NCBI GenBank assembly: GCA_035686205.1
Contig: DASRZQ010000046.1
Coordinates: forward strand, 1-20,090
Source: CAIWTU01 sp035686205
GTDB taxonomy: Bacteria > Desulfobacterota > Desulfuromonadia > Geobacterales > Geobacteraceae
Length of the DNA: 20,090 nucleotides
Reading direction: 5' to 3'
Within the stretch, counting starts at the first letter, position 1; the number at the start of each line of letters is the position of its first letter. Position numbers and translations under genes: made by a program. Below, in pieces: positions 1-7,531 of the stretch. Under the pieces are notes generated by a model. That model made no database searches. It was not told where the DNA came from and was given only the letters and a program-made list of their open reading frames with translations.

Positions 1-362
1 CCCTGGACCGATCCTCCCAGTAAACGGGTTACGGTGAAACTGGAAGGCGAAGTGGCGCTATTGCTCCCCTCCGTTACCGTTATTGGTCCTGAGGTCGCCC
101 CCTTCGGAACAGTGGCGACAATCTGGATCGAAGTGGAATCGATTACGGCAGCCGTCGTGCCGTTGAACTTCACGACGTTGCTGGCCGGGGTGGGGTTGAA
201 GTTGGTACCGGAGATGATTACAGTCGTGCCCGGAAGCCCGTGAGAAGGCGCCACGTCAGAAATTGCGGGGGTTTGCGGCCCCCCGCCCCCGCCTCCTCCG
301 CAAGCCGCAAAAACAACCGTCACTGCAAAAAGAATGGTCAATAATTCAAGACGGTTTTTCAT
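1..362 (-). CDS. IPT/TIG-domain lipoprotein, 3' end outside window
   Basis: Reading the minus strand from an ATG at 362 gives an open frame to the window edge (about 120 residues). It starts MKNRLELLTILFAVTVVFAAC, a lipoprotein signal with lipobox FAAC, so Cys21 should be lipidated. Seven glycines follow (G22-G28), then a segment containing ISDVAPSHGLPGTTVIISG, GTNFNP, VVKFNGTTA and GPITVTEG, which is the typical IPT/TIG immunoglobulin-like fold seen in surface proteins. The start is fixed by an AGGAGG site about 8 bases upstream. The protein is probably attached to the inner or outer membrane; tandem IPT repeats or a beta-propeller may follow beyond the edge, which cannot be seen. Function unknown; domain call is by eye. 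Confidence 0.8.
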   Translation of the reverse strand, partial: MKNRLELLTILFAVTVVFAACGGGGGGGPQTPAISDVAPSHGLPGTTVIISGTNFNPTPASNVVKFNGTTAAVIDSTSIQIVATVPKGATSGPITVTEGSNSATSPSSFTVTRLLGGSVQ

Positions 363-434
363 TTGCCACTCCTCCTGTTAACATTTCTTTGTGCCATACC
401 CCCGGTTGTGCCCTGGCGCCTGTTCGAAGCCGTC

Positions 435-539
435 ATAACTCCTCCTGTCCCCCCCTCTTGTCTCAAGAGGGGGGATGTGAGTACCAACATCCGCGCTCAC
501 GTTCCTCCCTTTAGGTAAGGGGAGGGCAGGAGGGGTTAT
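435..539. repeat. MITE/REP-like palindromic element
   Basis: A roughly 105-base element lies between the lipoprotein and the sulfatase. Its ends are near-perfect inverted repeats: ATAACTCCTCCTG (435-447) against CAGGAGGGGTTAT (527-539), 12 of 13 matching. Inside are an 11-bp perfect stem, CCCCCCTCTTG (450-460) with CAAGAGGGGGG (464-474), a central GTGAG/CTCAC pairing, and CCTCCC/GGGGAGG on the right. The layout (two lateral GC hairpins plus a central one) resembles the element at 5741-5833. No coding capacity; it looks like a non-autonomous mobile or REP-type repeat. Confidence 0.65.
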
Positions 540-559
540 TTTTGCCGTTCATATTGCAG

Positions 560-694
560 TTACTCCTTGCCAGCCGCCGCTTTCTTCTCGGTCTCCTTGA
601 GCTTCTCGATGTCCGCGGGCGTCAGCTTCGGCCGGATGATCGTCAGTGTCACCCCGTTCGGCTTAAAGGCAACTCTGAACGGGAGTGAGGTCAT
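560..694 (-). pseudogene. Relic of an arylsulfatase C-terminus (44 codons), in frame after the sulfatase stop
   Basis: After the TAA of the arylsulfatase (709-707) the same frame stays open for 48 more codons: PFEV, then ATG at 694, ending at a TAA at 562-560. From that ATG it reads as 44 residues, including LPFRVAFKPNGVTLTIIRP and KLTPADIEKLKE. Aligned without gaps to the real sulfatase tail (LPFKFTGTINKVTYQIGRE, QLTADDRKEM) it matches at L, P, F, N, V, T, I, R, L, T and D, about 11 of 27 positions. This suggests the tail of a second, deleted tandem sulfatase rather than a free-standing gene. No good Shine-Dalgarno site precedes the ATG. It could instead be a real small protein or an extension lost by a stop mutation. 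Confidence 0.5.
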
Positions 695-706
695 GACCTC
701 AAACGG

Positions 707-3196
707 TTAGTCGTGAGCCGTGGCAAGCCTTCGCTGCATCTCCTTCCTGTCATCGGCCGTCAACTGCTCCCGCCCGATTTGGTAAGTCACCTTGTTGATC
801 GTGCCGGTGAACTTGAACGGCAGCTTATAGCTGTCGTCAACCCCGGTCCGGGTGTCGAGCCCGATGTCGAGGGATTCGTCGAGGGCCATCAGGAACGGTA
901 TCGTGTGCTCCATCTTCTGCTTCGACAGCACACGGCCGTCAACCGTCAACACACCGGTTCCTCCTTTGCCAAAGCCGGGTCCGTCGTACTTGAAGTCGAA
1001 CGCGATTGTGTGCTTGCCCGGCTTGAGCGAACGGCCCAGCCAGTCTTCTGCCCCGACGCCGCCTTCCCACCGGACGCGCTTCAGGTCGAGCAGGTTGTAG
1101 ACGAACACCGGTTTCCCTTTGAGGAGGTAGAGCCCGTAGCCGCCAAAGCGGCCGCCCATCGTCGCGATCATCCCCTCGGTCCCTTCCGTGGGCACCGTGA
1201 TCTCGGCCGTGATCGTGAAATCGCGGTTCAGGAGACTGGGCGCGTTGGCAACCGGAATGCCGACGTTTTCACCCGTGTAGGTGAAGGTCGTCCGCCCGGC
1301 CGTGCCGCTCGGACGCGGCGTGAGCAGGCGCGGCAGTACCGAATTGTCGATCGGGAAGACCTGGTTCCTGTTCGCCTCCTCTACGAACAGCGTCTGCATC
1401 TCCTTGAGCTTGTCGGGATACTTCGCAGCCAGATCGTTGCTTTGGGAAAAGTCCTCGGCGATGTTGTAGAGTTCCCATTTGTAGTCCATGACATCCGGCA
1501 GCTTGGCCGTACCAAGGAGCCAGGGCGGCTCAGGCGGTGTCGTGCAGGCATACCAGCCATCATGATAGATGCCGCGGTTGGCGAATATCTCGAAGTACTG
1601 GGTCGTACGCTTCGACGGCGCATTGGCGTTTGCCTTGTCGAAGGTGTATGCCATGCTGACTCCTTCGATCGGTTTCTGCCTGATGCCGTCCACCGTTTCC
1701 GGAGCCCGGATGCCGGTCGCTTCCAGGATCGTCGGGACGATGTCGATCACGTGGTGGAACTGGTGGCGGATGCCGCCCGGATCGTTAATGTGGCCGGGCC
1801 ACGAAATAGCCATCCCCTGCCGGGTCCCGCCGAAGTGGGAGGCCACCTGCTTCACCCACTTGAAGGGTGTGTCGAATGCCCAGGCCCAGGGAACTGCCAT
1901 GTGCGGATAGGTCTTGTCCGAGCCCCAGGACTCGTAAAAGCGCAGATATTCGAGCTCGGGCAGTTCCAGAACCCCGTTGTAGACGGTCATATTGTTCGGC
2001 GCGCCCATCATCGATCCTTCGGAGCTGGTGCCGTTGTCGCCGTCGATGTAGATAATGAGCGTTTTGTCGAGCTTACCCATATCCTCGACCGCCTGGATGA
2101 CGCGGCCGATCTCGTGGTCGGTGTATGCCGTGTAGGCCGCAAAGACATCTGCCTCGCGTATTACGATCTTCTTCTTGATCATGGAAAGTGAGTCCCACTT
2201 CGGCAGAGAATCGGGCCACGGCGTAAGCTGGGTGTTCTTCGGGATCACGCCAAGCCGCTTCTGGTTGGCGAAGATCTTCTCCCTCAGCTTTTCCCAGCCA
2301 TCATCGAACAGGTGCATGGCGCTGATCCTGTTGATCCACTCCTTGGTCGGCTGGTGCGGCGAGTGCGTCGCGCCCGGCACGTAGTAGACGAAGAACGGCT
2401 TTTCGGGTGCCGATGCGTTCAGCTCCTTCATGTACCTGATTGCCTCGTCGGCCATGTCGGTGACGAGGTTGTAGCCCGGCTTGCCGATCCACGGATAGAT
2501 CGGTGTGTGGTCCCGGTAAAGGTAGGGCGTCCACTGGTCGGACTCGCCCCCCATGAAACCGTAGAAATACTGAAAGCCCATCCCGCTCGGCCACTGGTCG
2601 AAGGGACCGGCCGCGCTGTACTGGAACGAGGGGGTGTTGTGGTTCTTGCCGAACCACGAGGTGGCGTAGCCGTTGTCGCTGAGTATCCTGCCGATGGTCG
2701 CGTTCTCGGGACCGATGACCGAGTTATAACCCGGGTAGCCGGTGGCAAATTCGCTGACCTGGCCGTAGCCGACCGAGTGATGGTTGCGCCCGGTAATAAT
2801 TGCCGCCCGTGTGGGTGAGCTAAGCGCGGTCGAATGAAACTGCGTGTAGCGCAAACCCGCCTTGGCGATCCTGTCCAGGGCGGGCGTAGGGATGACGCCG
2901 CCGAAAGTGCTCGGTACACCGTAACCCGAGTCGTCGGTCATTATCAGCAGGATATTGGGTGCCCCCTTTGGCGGAACCACCGTCGGCGGCCACCACGGCT
3001 TCGAATCCATCGCGTCTTCCTTGATCAAGCCACCGAATTTCGAGGGCGGCGGCGGGAGCTGTCTTCCGTCAATGGTGGTAGTGGCGCTGGGAGAACCCGG
3101 CGCGCCGGTGGTCTCCACGGCCAGGGCCGGCACGGCCGCCATCAGAGCGGCGCCGTTCAGGGCCAGGACCTTTGGAACTACAGTTCTTGTCTTCAT
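707..3196 (-). CDS. Exported arylsulfatase, Ser-type formylglycine site
   Basis: 829-residue type I sulfatase of the alkaline-phosphatase superfamily, hydrolysing sulfate esters, probably in the periplasm. A signal peptide ends near PALA (about residue 26). The catalytic core has NILLIMTDDSGYG with metal ligands D88/D89, the signature SSPTRAAIITGRNHH (S126-H140), and DGDNG further on. The formylglycine position is Ser126 (codon AGC, 2821-2819), where related AtsA-type enzymes have Cys in CSPTR. The last ~170 residues look like a LamG/jelly-roll module. Start chosen at 3196: AGGAGA sits about 5 bases upstream and a signal peptide follows directly; the longer frame to 3292 adds 32 residues of unlikely sequence. 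The maturase that would activate Ser126 is the next gene upstream (3409-4710). Substrate is unknown. Confidence 0.93.
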   Translation of the reverse strand: MKTRTVVPKVLALNGAALMAAVPALAVETTGAPGSPSATTTIDGRQLPPPPSKFGGLIKEDAMDSKPWWPPTVVPPKGAPNILLIMTDDSGYGVPSTFGGVIPTPALDRIAKAGLRYTQFHSTALSSPTRAAIITGRNHHSVGYGQVSEFATGYPGYNSVIGPENATIGRILSDNGYATSWFGKNHNTPSFQYSAAGPFDQWPSGMGFQYFYGFMGGESDQWTPYLYRDHTPIYPWIGKPGYNLVTDMADEAIRYMKELNASAPEKPFFVYYVPGATHSPHQPTKEWINRISAMHLFDDGWEKLREKIFANQKRLGVIPKNTQLTPWPDSLPKWDSLSMIKKKIVIREADVFAAYTAYTDHEIGRVIQAVEDMGKLDKTLIIYIDGDNGTSSEGSMMGAPNNMTVYNGVLELPELEYLRFYESWGSDKTYPHMAVPWAWAFDTPFKWVKQVASHFGGTRQGMAISWPGHINDPGGIRHQFHHVIDIVPTILEATGIRAPETVDGIRQKPIEGVSMAYTFDKANANAPSKRTTQYFEIFANRGIYHDGWYACTTPPEPPWLLGTAKLPDVMDYKWELYNIAEDFSQSNDLAAKYPDKLKEMQTLFVEEANRNQVFPIDNSVLPRLLTPRPSGTAGRTTFTYTGENVGIPVANAPSLLNRDFTITAEITVPTEGTEGMIATMGGRFGGYGLYLLKGKPVFVYNLLDLKRVRWEGGVGAEDWLGRSLKPGKHTIAFDFKYDGPGFGKGGTGVLTVDGRVLSKQKMEHTIPFLMALDESLDIGLDTRTGVDDSYKLPFKFTGTINKVTYQIGREQLTADDRKEMQRRLATAHD

Positions 3197-3303
3197 CCTA
3201 TTCTCCTTTCTGTCGACAATAACCCACTGAAGGCTGCGGAAATAGAAACAGTTCAACATTAACTCGGCGGTAGATACAACTTGGAGCATCAAAAGACAGA
3301 ATT

Positions 3304-3363
3304 AACAGGATGTACAGGATGAAAAAATTAAATCAAAAAGTCTTTAATCCTGTAAATCCTGTT
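3304..3363. repeat. Inverted repeat, AT-rich loop
   Basis: In the 212-base gap between maturase and sulfatase, AACAGGATGTACAGGAT (3304-3320) is mirrored by ATCCTGTAAATCCTGTT (3347-3363), matching 16 of 17 positions with a 26-base AT-rich spacer. Each arm itself is a doubled ACAGGAT unit. Flanking TTAAC/GTTAA-like bases extend the symmetry. It lies downstream of the maturase stop and upstream of the sulfatase start, so it could modulate read-through between them, but it has the look of a dispersed intergenic repeat. No gene is seen in 3197-3408. Confidence 0.7.
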
Positions 3364-3408
3364 CATACTGTTAAATAAAAGATTTTGGCTTTCATCCTTT
3401 ATTCCAAT

Positions 3409-4710
3409 CTAACGTTGTCGGCTATTCGTCTTCTGCCCTGTGTCAATCACCAGCGGTCCCTTTACGGCTTCCATCACATAAGAAGGAGGCAACCCATTCT
3501 CCAGCAGGGTAGCCATCACCCGCAGATACTTCCGGATGTGGCGGAAAAACTTCTTGTACCCTGCGCAGAGATACTGAAGTCCCGGCTCGGACTGGCATGT
3601 CTCCATGAATCTGTGCTTGGGACATCCTCCCCGGCATGCGGCCAATACCTCGCATTTCCCGCACCATTTCGGCAGGGCCGATTCCTTGTTCACCCCGAAA
3701 CCGGACCGGAGCGATTTTTCGATCATGCGCGTCAGGTCATCGACCAAAATGTTGCCGAGCCGGTACTCCGGGTATACATAGTGATCGCAGGCGAACAGGT
3801 CGCCGTTATGCTCCAGCACCACCGAACGGCCGCACTGCGAAGCATGGACGCAGACCGGCGAGGGGTTTCCTATCCAGGCATTGAGCGCCCACTCGAAGTT
3901 CATGACGAAGACCTTTCCCACGTCGTGACGGACCCACTCCTCGTATACGGCGATCAGGAAATCCCCATACTCCTCGGGAATAACCGTCCATGGAGTGACG
4001 TCGGCATTCCGTTCCTTCCCGTCCGGCGAAGGAGGAACGGCGAGGCTCAAACCCAGTTCCCTCGCGGAGGCATCGGGGGTTCGCTCGATGATGGGAGTGA
4101 ACTGGATGAATTCCACCCCCTCGTCCTTGAAAAACCGGTATACATCCAGCGGCCGCCGAGCGGTCTCCCTGGCGACGCTTGCCATGACGTTGTACTCGAC
4201 CTTATGTCTCTGCAGCAGCTTCAGCCCCCGCAACACCGCATCGAACTTGCTTTTCCCGGTACGGTCGTGACGGTAGCGGTCATGTATTTCCCCTGGTCCG
4301 TCGAGGCTGATGCCGACCATGAAGTTGTGCTTTTTCAGGAAACGGCACCACTCGTCGTCGAGCAGCATGCCGTTGGTCTGGAGGGAATTCGTGATGGTTT
4401 TTCGCCCGTCATGGGGGCGCTGAAGTTCGATTACCCGCCGGAAGAAGTTTAGCCCGAGCAGGGTCGGCTCCCCCCCCTGCCAGACGAACTCCACCACCGG
4501 AGTCGGCTGGGCCTCGACATAACTCCTGATAAAGGCGGAGAGCACCTCATCCGGCATCCGGTAATTCTCGACGGGGCCGTAGAGCGCATGTTTCTCAAGA
4601 TAGAAGCAATAGTCGCAGTCGAGATTGCAGGCCGGGCCGGTGGGCTTTGCCACGATGTGGATGCCCAACGGGAGGGAACCCGTCTCACTTGTTTGCGGCT
4701 CATCACTCAT
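3409..4710 (-). CDS. Anaerobic sulfatase-maturating enzyme (radical SAM/SPASM)
   Basis: 433-residue radical SAM protein that oxidises the Ser or Cys of a sulfatase to formylglycine without oxygen. The radical SAM cluster motif CNLDCDYC gives C28, C32, C35. WQGGEPTLLG follows at about 77-86. The C-terminal SPASM part has C287, C293, C308 and the block CGKCEVLAACRGGCPKHRF with C350, C353, C359, C363, plus C372 and C382, enough for two auxiliary [4Fe-4S] clusters. CDH at 308-310 carries the Asp that family knowledge assigns as the catalytic base. It is cytoplasmic; it acts on the unfolded sulfatase before export. Start chosen at 4710 (MSDEPQTSETG); an AAGGAA lies about 11 bases upstream, so the spacing is long and the start moderately sure. 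The sulfatase (707-3196) is the obvious client. Confidence 0.93.
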   Translation of the reverse strand: MSDEPQTSETGSLPLGIHIVAKPTGPACNLDCDYCFYLEKHALYGPVENYRMPDEVLSAFIRSYVEAQPTPVVEFVWQGGEPTLLGLNFFRRVIELQRPHDGRKTITNSLQTNGMLLDDEWCRFLKKHNFMVGISLDGPGEIHDRYRHDRTGKSKFDAVLRGLKLLQRHKVEYNVMASVARETARRPLDVYRFFKDEGVEFIQFTPIIERTPDASARELGLSLAVPPSPDGKERNADVTPWTVIPEEYGDFLIAVYEEWVRHDVGKVFVMNFEWALNAWIGNPSPVCVHASQCGRSVVLEHNGDLFACDHYVYPEYRLGNILVDDLTRMIEKSLRSGFGVNKESALPKWCGKCEVLAACRGGCPKHRFMETCQSEPGLQYLCAGYKKFFRHIRKYLRVMATLLENGLPPSYVMEAVKGPLVIDTGQKTNSRQR

Positions 4711-4915
4711 AAACGAATTGTTTCCTTTGCGAATGTAGGTTTTCTGGGGAAATGCCTTGCTAAATCGGGTAAATTTCTTATTCTGTTGCAGGGGCAACCC
4801 GCCACGTCAAATTCCTGTCAGCTTTACCGTATCTTCCTGAATTGGCTTCCTGCCGCCGGCTTGCTGGGCTCAATCCCACATCCCGACCGTACCCGAATGC
4901 ACGGTTCAACAAGAT

Positions 4916-5677
4916 TTACTTGCCGAGATGGTCGAGCGCATTGCGCAACGGGGCACTGGATACCTTTATCAACCCCGTCGCAGGTGTGTTCATTTCATTA
5001 ATCAGAAAGATTGCCGTTGATACCGACAGCGCGCACATCAGCAGAACCACGACAACCGTCGCATTGACCGGAGAAAGAAGGCCGAAGCAGGCAAAGAGCA
5101 TGGAAAGCCAGATAATCAGAATGACAAGGAAAAGCGGCGGAAGTGCTGTCTGCGTCTGCTCTATGACTAACCAGCGTGATTGCGCCAGATCGGCGACGAT
5201 CTGAAGGGCCTGCGACTGCAGCTGATGCTGGGAGCTGTTTCCCGGCCTCAGTTCGCGCAGTTTCTCCTGGATAGCTTCCAGACCCCTTGCGGCTTCAGGG
5301 GTTTCCAGAGTTACATTTCCGGTTTCAACCTCCGGCCAGATCCGTTTGATGGCGCTCTCGACGCGGAGACGCAGCAGATCGCGGATCTCCTTCGTCTCCG
5401 GCCCGTATGCGGCCAGGGCGCGGTCAAGTACGATGACCTTCGCGCTGTCCTGCGTCAGCTCCGAATTGATCGAGTCCAGCGAGCTCTTCGCCGAACTGAC
5501 CAGCAGACCGAGTACGAGCGCGGCCAGGGTGGCAATCAGCCCGGCTCCAAGTTTCACTATATCCCTTCCGTTCTCGCTCAGATGGTGGTCAGGCAGATAC
5601 GAGTGGATGCAAAGGCCGAGCAGGGCGCCGCCGAAGATGCAGGCAAAGGCAATCAGGGCAAGCAAAAGTGCACTCAT
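4916..5677 (-). CDS. DUF4239 (bestrophin-like) membrane protein
   Basis: 253 residues. Four hydrophobic segments are visible: about 4-25, 42-62, 180-201 and 206-227. Between helices 2 and 3 lies a ~115-residue soluble, mostly helical stretch with LDRALAAYGPETKEIRDLLR and LREL. The C-terminal INEMNTPATGLIKVSSAPLRNAL is typical of DUF4239 proteins, whose function is not established. GGAGAG about 8 bases before the ATG at 5677 supports the start. It is separated from the MscS gene by a 225-base gap with a hairpin repeat and from the maturase by 205 bases, so it is probably transcribed alone. No catalytic motif is seen. Confidence 0.8.
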   Translation of the reverse strand: MSALLLALIAFACIFGGALLGLCIHSYLPDHHLSENGRDIVKLGAGLIATLAALVLGLLVSSAKSSLDSINSELTQDSAKVIVLDRALAAYGPETKEIRDLLRLRVESAIKRIWPEVETGNVTLETPEAARGLEAIQEKLRELRPGNSSQHQLQSQALQIVADLAQSRWLVIEQTQTALPPLFLVILIIWLSMLFACFGLLSPVNATVVVVLLMCALSVSTAIFLINEMNTPATGLIKVSSAPLRNALDHLGK

Positions 5678-5733
5678 GGTTCAACTCTCCGTTATTTAAT
5701 TGTTCTGATTGGAATCAATCTCCTGCTTTCATC

Positions 5734-5761
5734 AAAAACTCCCTCCCCTTCAAGGGGAGGG
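5734..5761 (-). terminator. Possible terminator after the MscS operon
   Basis: On the minus strand the 10-bp GC stem formed by 5741-5761 is followed at once by AGTTTTTG (T run at 5738-5734). This is the stem-plus-T-run form of an intrinsic terminator, about 140 bases downstream of the MscS stop codon. The loop is only about one base as written, so a few pairs would open. It is also part of a dispersed repeat, so termination may be incidental. Confidence 0.4.
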
Positions 5762-5833
5762 TCGGGGTGGGGATGGGTATCTCGGCATCAAAGCATCCCA
5801 TCCCCCTCCTGGCCTCCCCCTTGAAGGGGGAGG
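5741..5833. repeat. MITE/REP-like long palindrome
   Basis: A ~93-base element that can fold on itself end to end. Left hairpin CCCTCCCCTT/AAGGGGAGGG (5741-5761), right hairpin CCTCCCCCTT/AAGGGGGAGG (5813-5833), and a perfect inner stem GGGGATGGG (5769-5777) with CCCATCCCC (5797-5805). The left and right 40 bases are imperfect inverted copies (about 31 of 40 matching). Architecture matches the element at 435-539. It fills most of the gap between the MscS stop and the DUF4239 start; no gene is seen there. Confidence 0.75.
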
Positions 5834-5902
5834 AATATTTGTTGCTTGAGATTTGTATTACTCAGATTAATTGTTATTCCTCATCTGCCGTTTCCATGCA
5901 GG

Positions 5903-7531
5903 TTAATCCCCTCCAGGCCCTTTCGCGGGAGGCGAAAACCAGCGGTCCTTCGGCACCACCGTAGGCTCCTCGCGGTCAGCCTCGTAATTGGGCGACATGA
6001 TCTGGACGCCGTATTCGTTGAAGCAGTCCTGGATGTTCTTGTGAATATCGGAATAAAGCATCGCCATCTTATGGGGCGTATCCGTATATACGTTCAGCTC
6101 ATACGTGACATAAAAATCATCGAGAGACTTCTGCAGGACAAATGGCGCGGGCTCGCGCAGCAGGCCCGGCGTGCGTTCGGCGGCCATAAGAAGCAGGGCG
6201 TGCACCTGTCGCCAGGGAGCGTCGTAGCCGATGGTGACCGATGTATGAAGAATCAGGGGCTTTTCCTTTATGAGGGAGCTGTAATTGGTTATTTCGCTGT
6301 TGAGGATCGTCGAGTTGGGCACCATCACCTCTTCGTTCTTGACGGTATGCAGATGGGTCACCTGAACTCTTATGGCGGTCACGTCACCGACGATATTGCC
6401 GATCCTTACCCTGTCGCCGACCTTGAATAGCCTCCTGTACGTCATGGTGATCCCCGCGAGAAAATTCGCGATCATTGACTGAGAGCCGAGGGAAAAGAGA
6501 ACGCCGATGAATATTGAGACGCCCTTGAATGCAGGGGACTGGGATCCCGGAACATAGGGGAAAGCCACAACCGCGGCGAAGGCAATGAACAGGAAGCGCA
6601 CAATCCTGTATGTGGGTTTTGCCCACTCCGGGTAGAAACCCGAGAATGTTATGGTGCCCTGTTCGATCTGGTTGAAGAAAATCCGCGTGAACTTCAGGAC
6701 ATATCTTGTAACAACAACCAGCACGACGACAAAAAGGAGGTTTGGAATCTGATTCAGGATGCCGTTGCCCATGACTTTCAGCGGGACCAGTATGTAGCCG
6801 AGGATCTGGCCCGCCAGCGCTCTGGTCCACGGGAAAAAGCCGAGGGCGAAGTGGATGAAGGCATAAACAATGATCAATATGACAACCAGACGGCAAAACC
6901 TTACCGTACCGTCAACCATGGACCTGACGCGCTGGACCTGGACGATCTCGACCGTCTTGATATGGATGGAATGAAGTTTTTCCTTATACCGCGTTTCGAT
7001 CAGGTTGTTCAGGACGCGGAAAAGCCTGATCACGAGTACAAGCAGCAATATGCATACGAGTGCCGCGATCAGTGAATACAACAGGCCGAACATTATGGCA
7101 TCTCTGCTGTAGTCAGCCCGGTAACTCTCGGCGGCAAGCCTTATATTTCCCGCATATTCACCGGCGAGTTCCTGCCTCGCGCGTCCGGCTCCCGCGGCAT
7201 CCCTGTCGGTGACCGTCATGATTATCATGTCGCCCGAAACAATATCAGTGGAAATATCGGTGTCCACCGTTTTGATGGTATCGGTTCTGATGGCCAGGTC
7301 TTCAGCGATTTTCTTTATTCGGGCCGCTATTGAACCTGCTCGTTCCTGTGGGGAAAATGATCCGAAACCCGGAACGGAGAACAACTCCTTACCGTTAAAT
7401 ATGACCGAAGCCTTCATGGGAGCGGCCGCCTGCGGTTTCGCGGCTTGCGCCGTTTTACGCGGTGCGCAGAATGCCGGTGAGCTTGTAAGTGTCAATAACG
7501 CAGTCAAAATGAATGTTACCAGTCTGATCAT
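5903..7531 (-). CDS. MscS-family mechanosensitive ion channel, large form
   Basis: 542 residues, about twice E. coli MscS. An N-terminal signal peptide (to about residue 22, PAFC/AP) leads to a ~120-residue domain predicted outside the inner membrane, then TM segments near 147-171, 211-233, 262-277 and 307-326. The pore helix and start of the beta domain are at 337-380: SIFIGVLFSLGSQSMIANFL, then LFKVGDRVRIG, the conserved MscS block. Cytoplasmic MscS domain follows (VTHLHTVKNEEVMVPNS). The role is release of solutes upon membrane tension. The ATG overlaps the stop of the AI-2E gene by four bases (ATGA at 7531-7528), so the two are translationally coupled. The Pro/Arg-rich C-terminal tail has no clear fold. 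Confidence 0.92.
   Translation of the reverse strand: MIRLVTFILTALLTLTSSPAFCAPRKTAQAAKPQAAAPMKASVIFNGKELFSVPGFGSFSPQERAGSIAARIKKIAEDLAIRTDTIKTVDTDISTDIVSGDMIIMTVTDRDAAGAGRARQELAGEYAGNIRLAAESYRADYSRDAIMFGLLYSLIAALVCILLLVLVIRLFRVLNNLIETRYKEKLHSIHIKTVEIVQVQRVRSMVDGTVRFCRLVVILIIVYAFIHFALGFFPWTRALAGQILGYILVPLKVMGNGILNQIPNLLFVVVLVVVTRYVLKFTRIFFNQIEQGTITFSGFYPEWAKPTYRIVRFLFIAFAAVVAFPYVPGSQSPAFKGVSIFIGVLFSLGSQSMIANFLAGITMTYRRLFKVGDRVRIGNIVGDVTAIRVQVTHLHTVKNEEVMVPNSTILNSEITNYSSLIKEKPLILHTSVTIGYDAPWRQVHALLLMAAERTPGLLREPAPFVLQKSLDDFYVTYELNVYTDTPHKMAMLYSDIHKNIQDCFNEYGVQIMSPNYEADREEPTVVPKDRWFSPPAKGPGGD

Noticed and set aside
713..2191. 492-residue open frame on the plus strand opposite the sulfatase
   Set aside because: Antisense shadow of a GC-rich gene; no domain, no ribosome site, Arg/Val/Asp-rich composition typical of such shadows.
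3197..3292. N-terminal extension of the sulfatase
   Set aside because: The signal peptide and AGGAGA site mark the ATG at 3196; the extra 32 residues would hide the signal.
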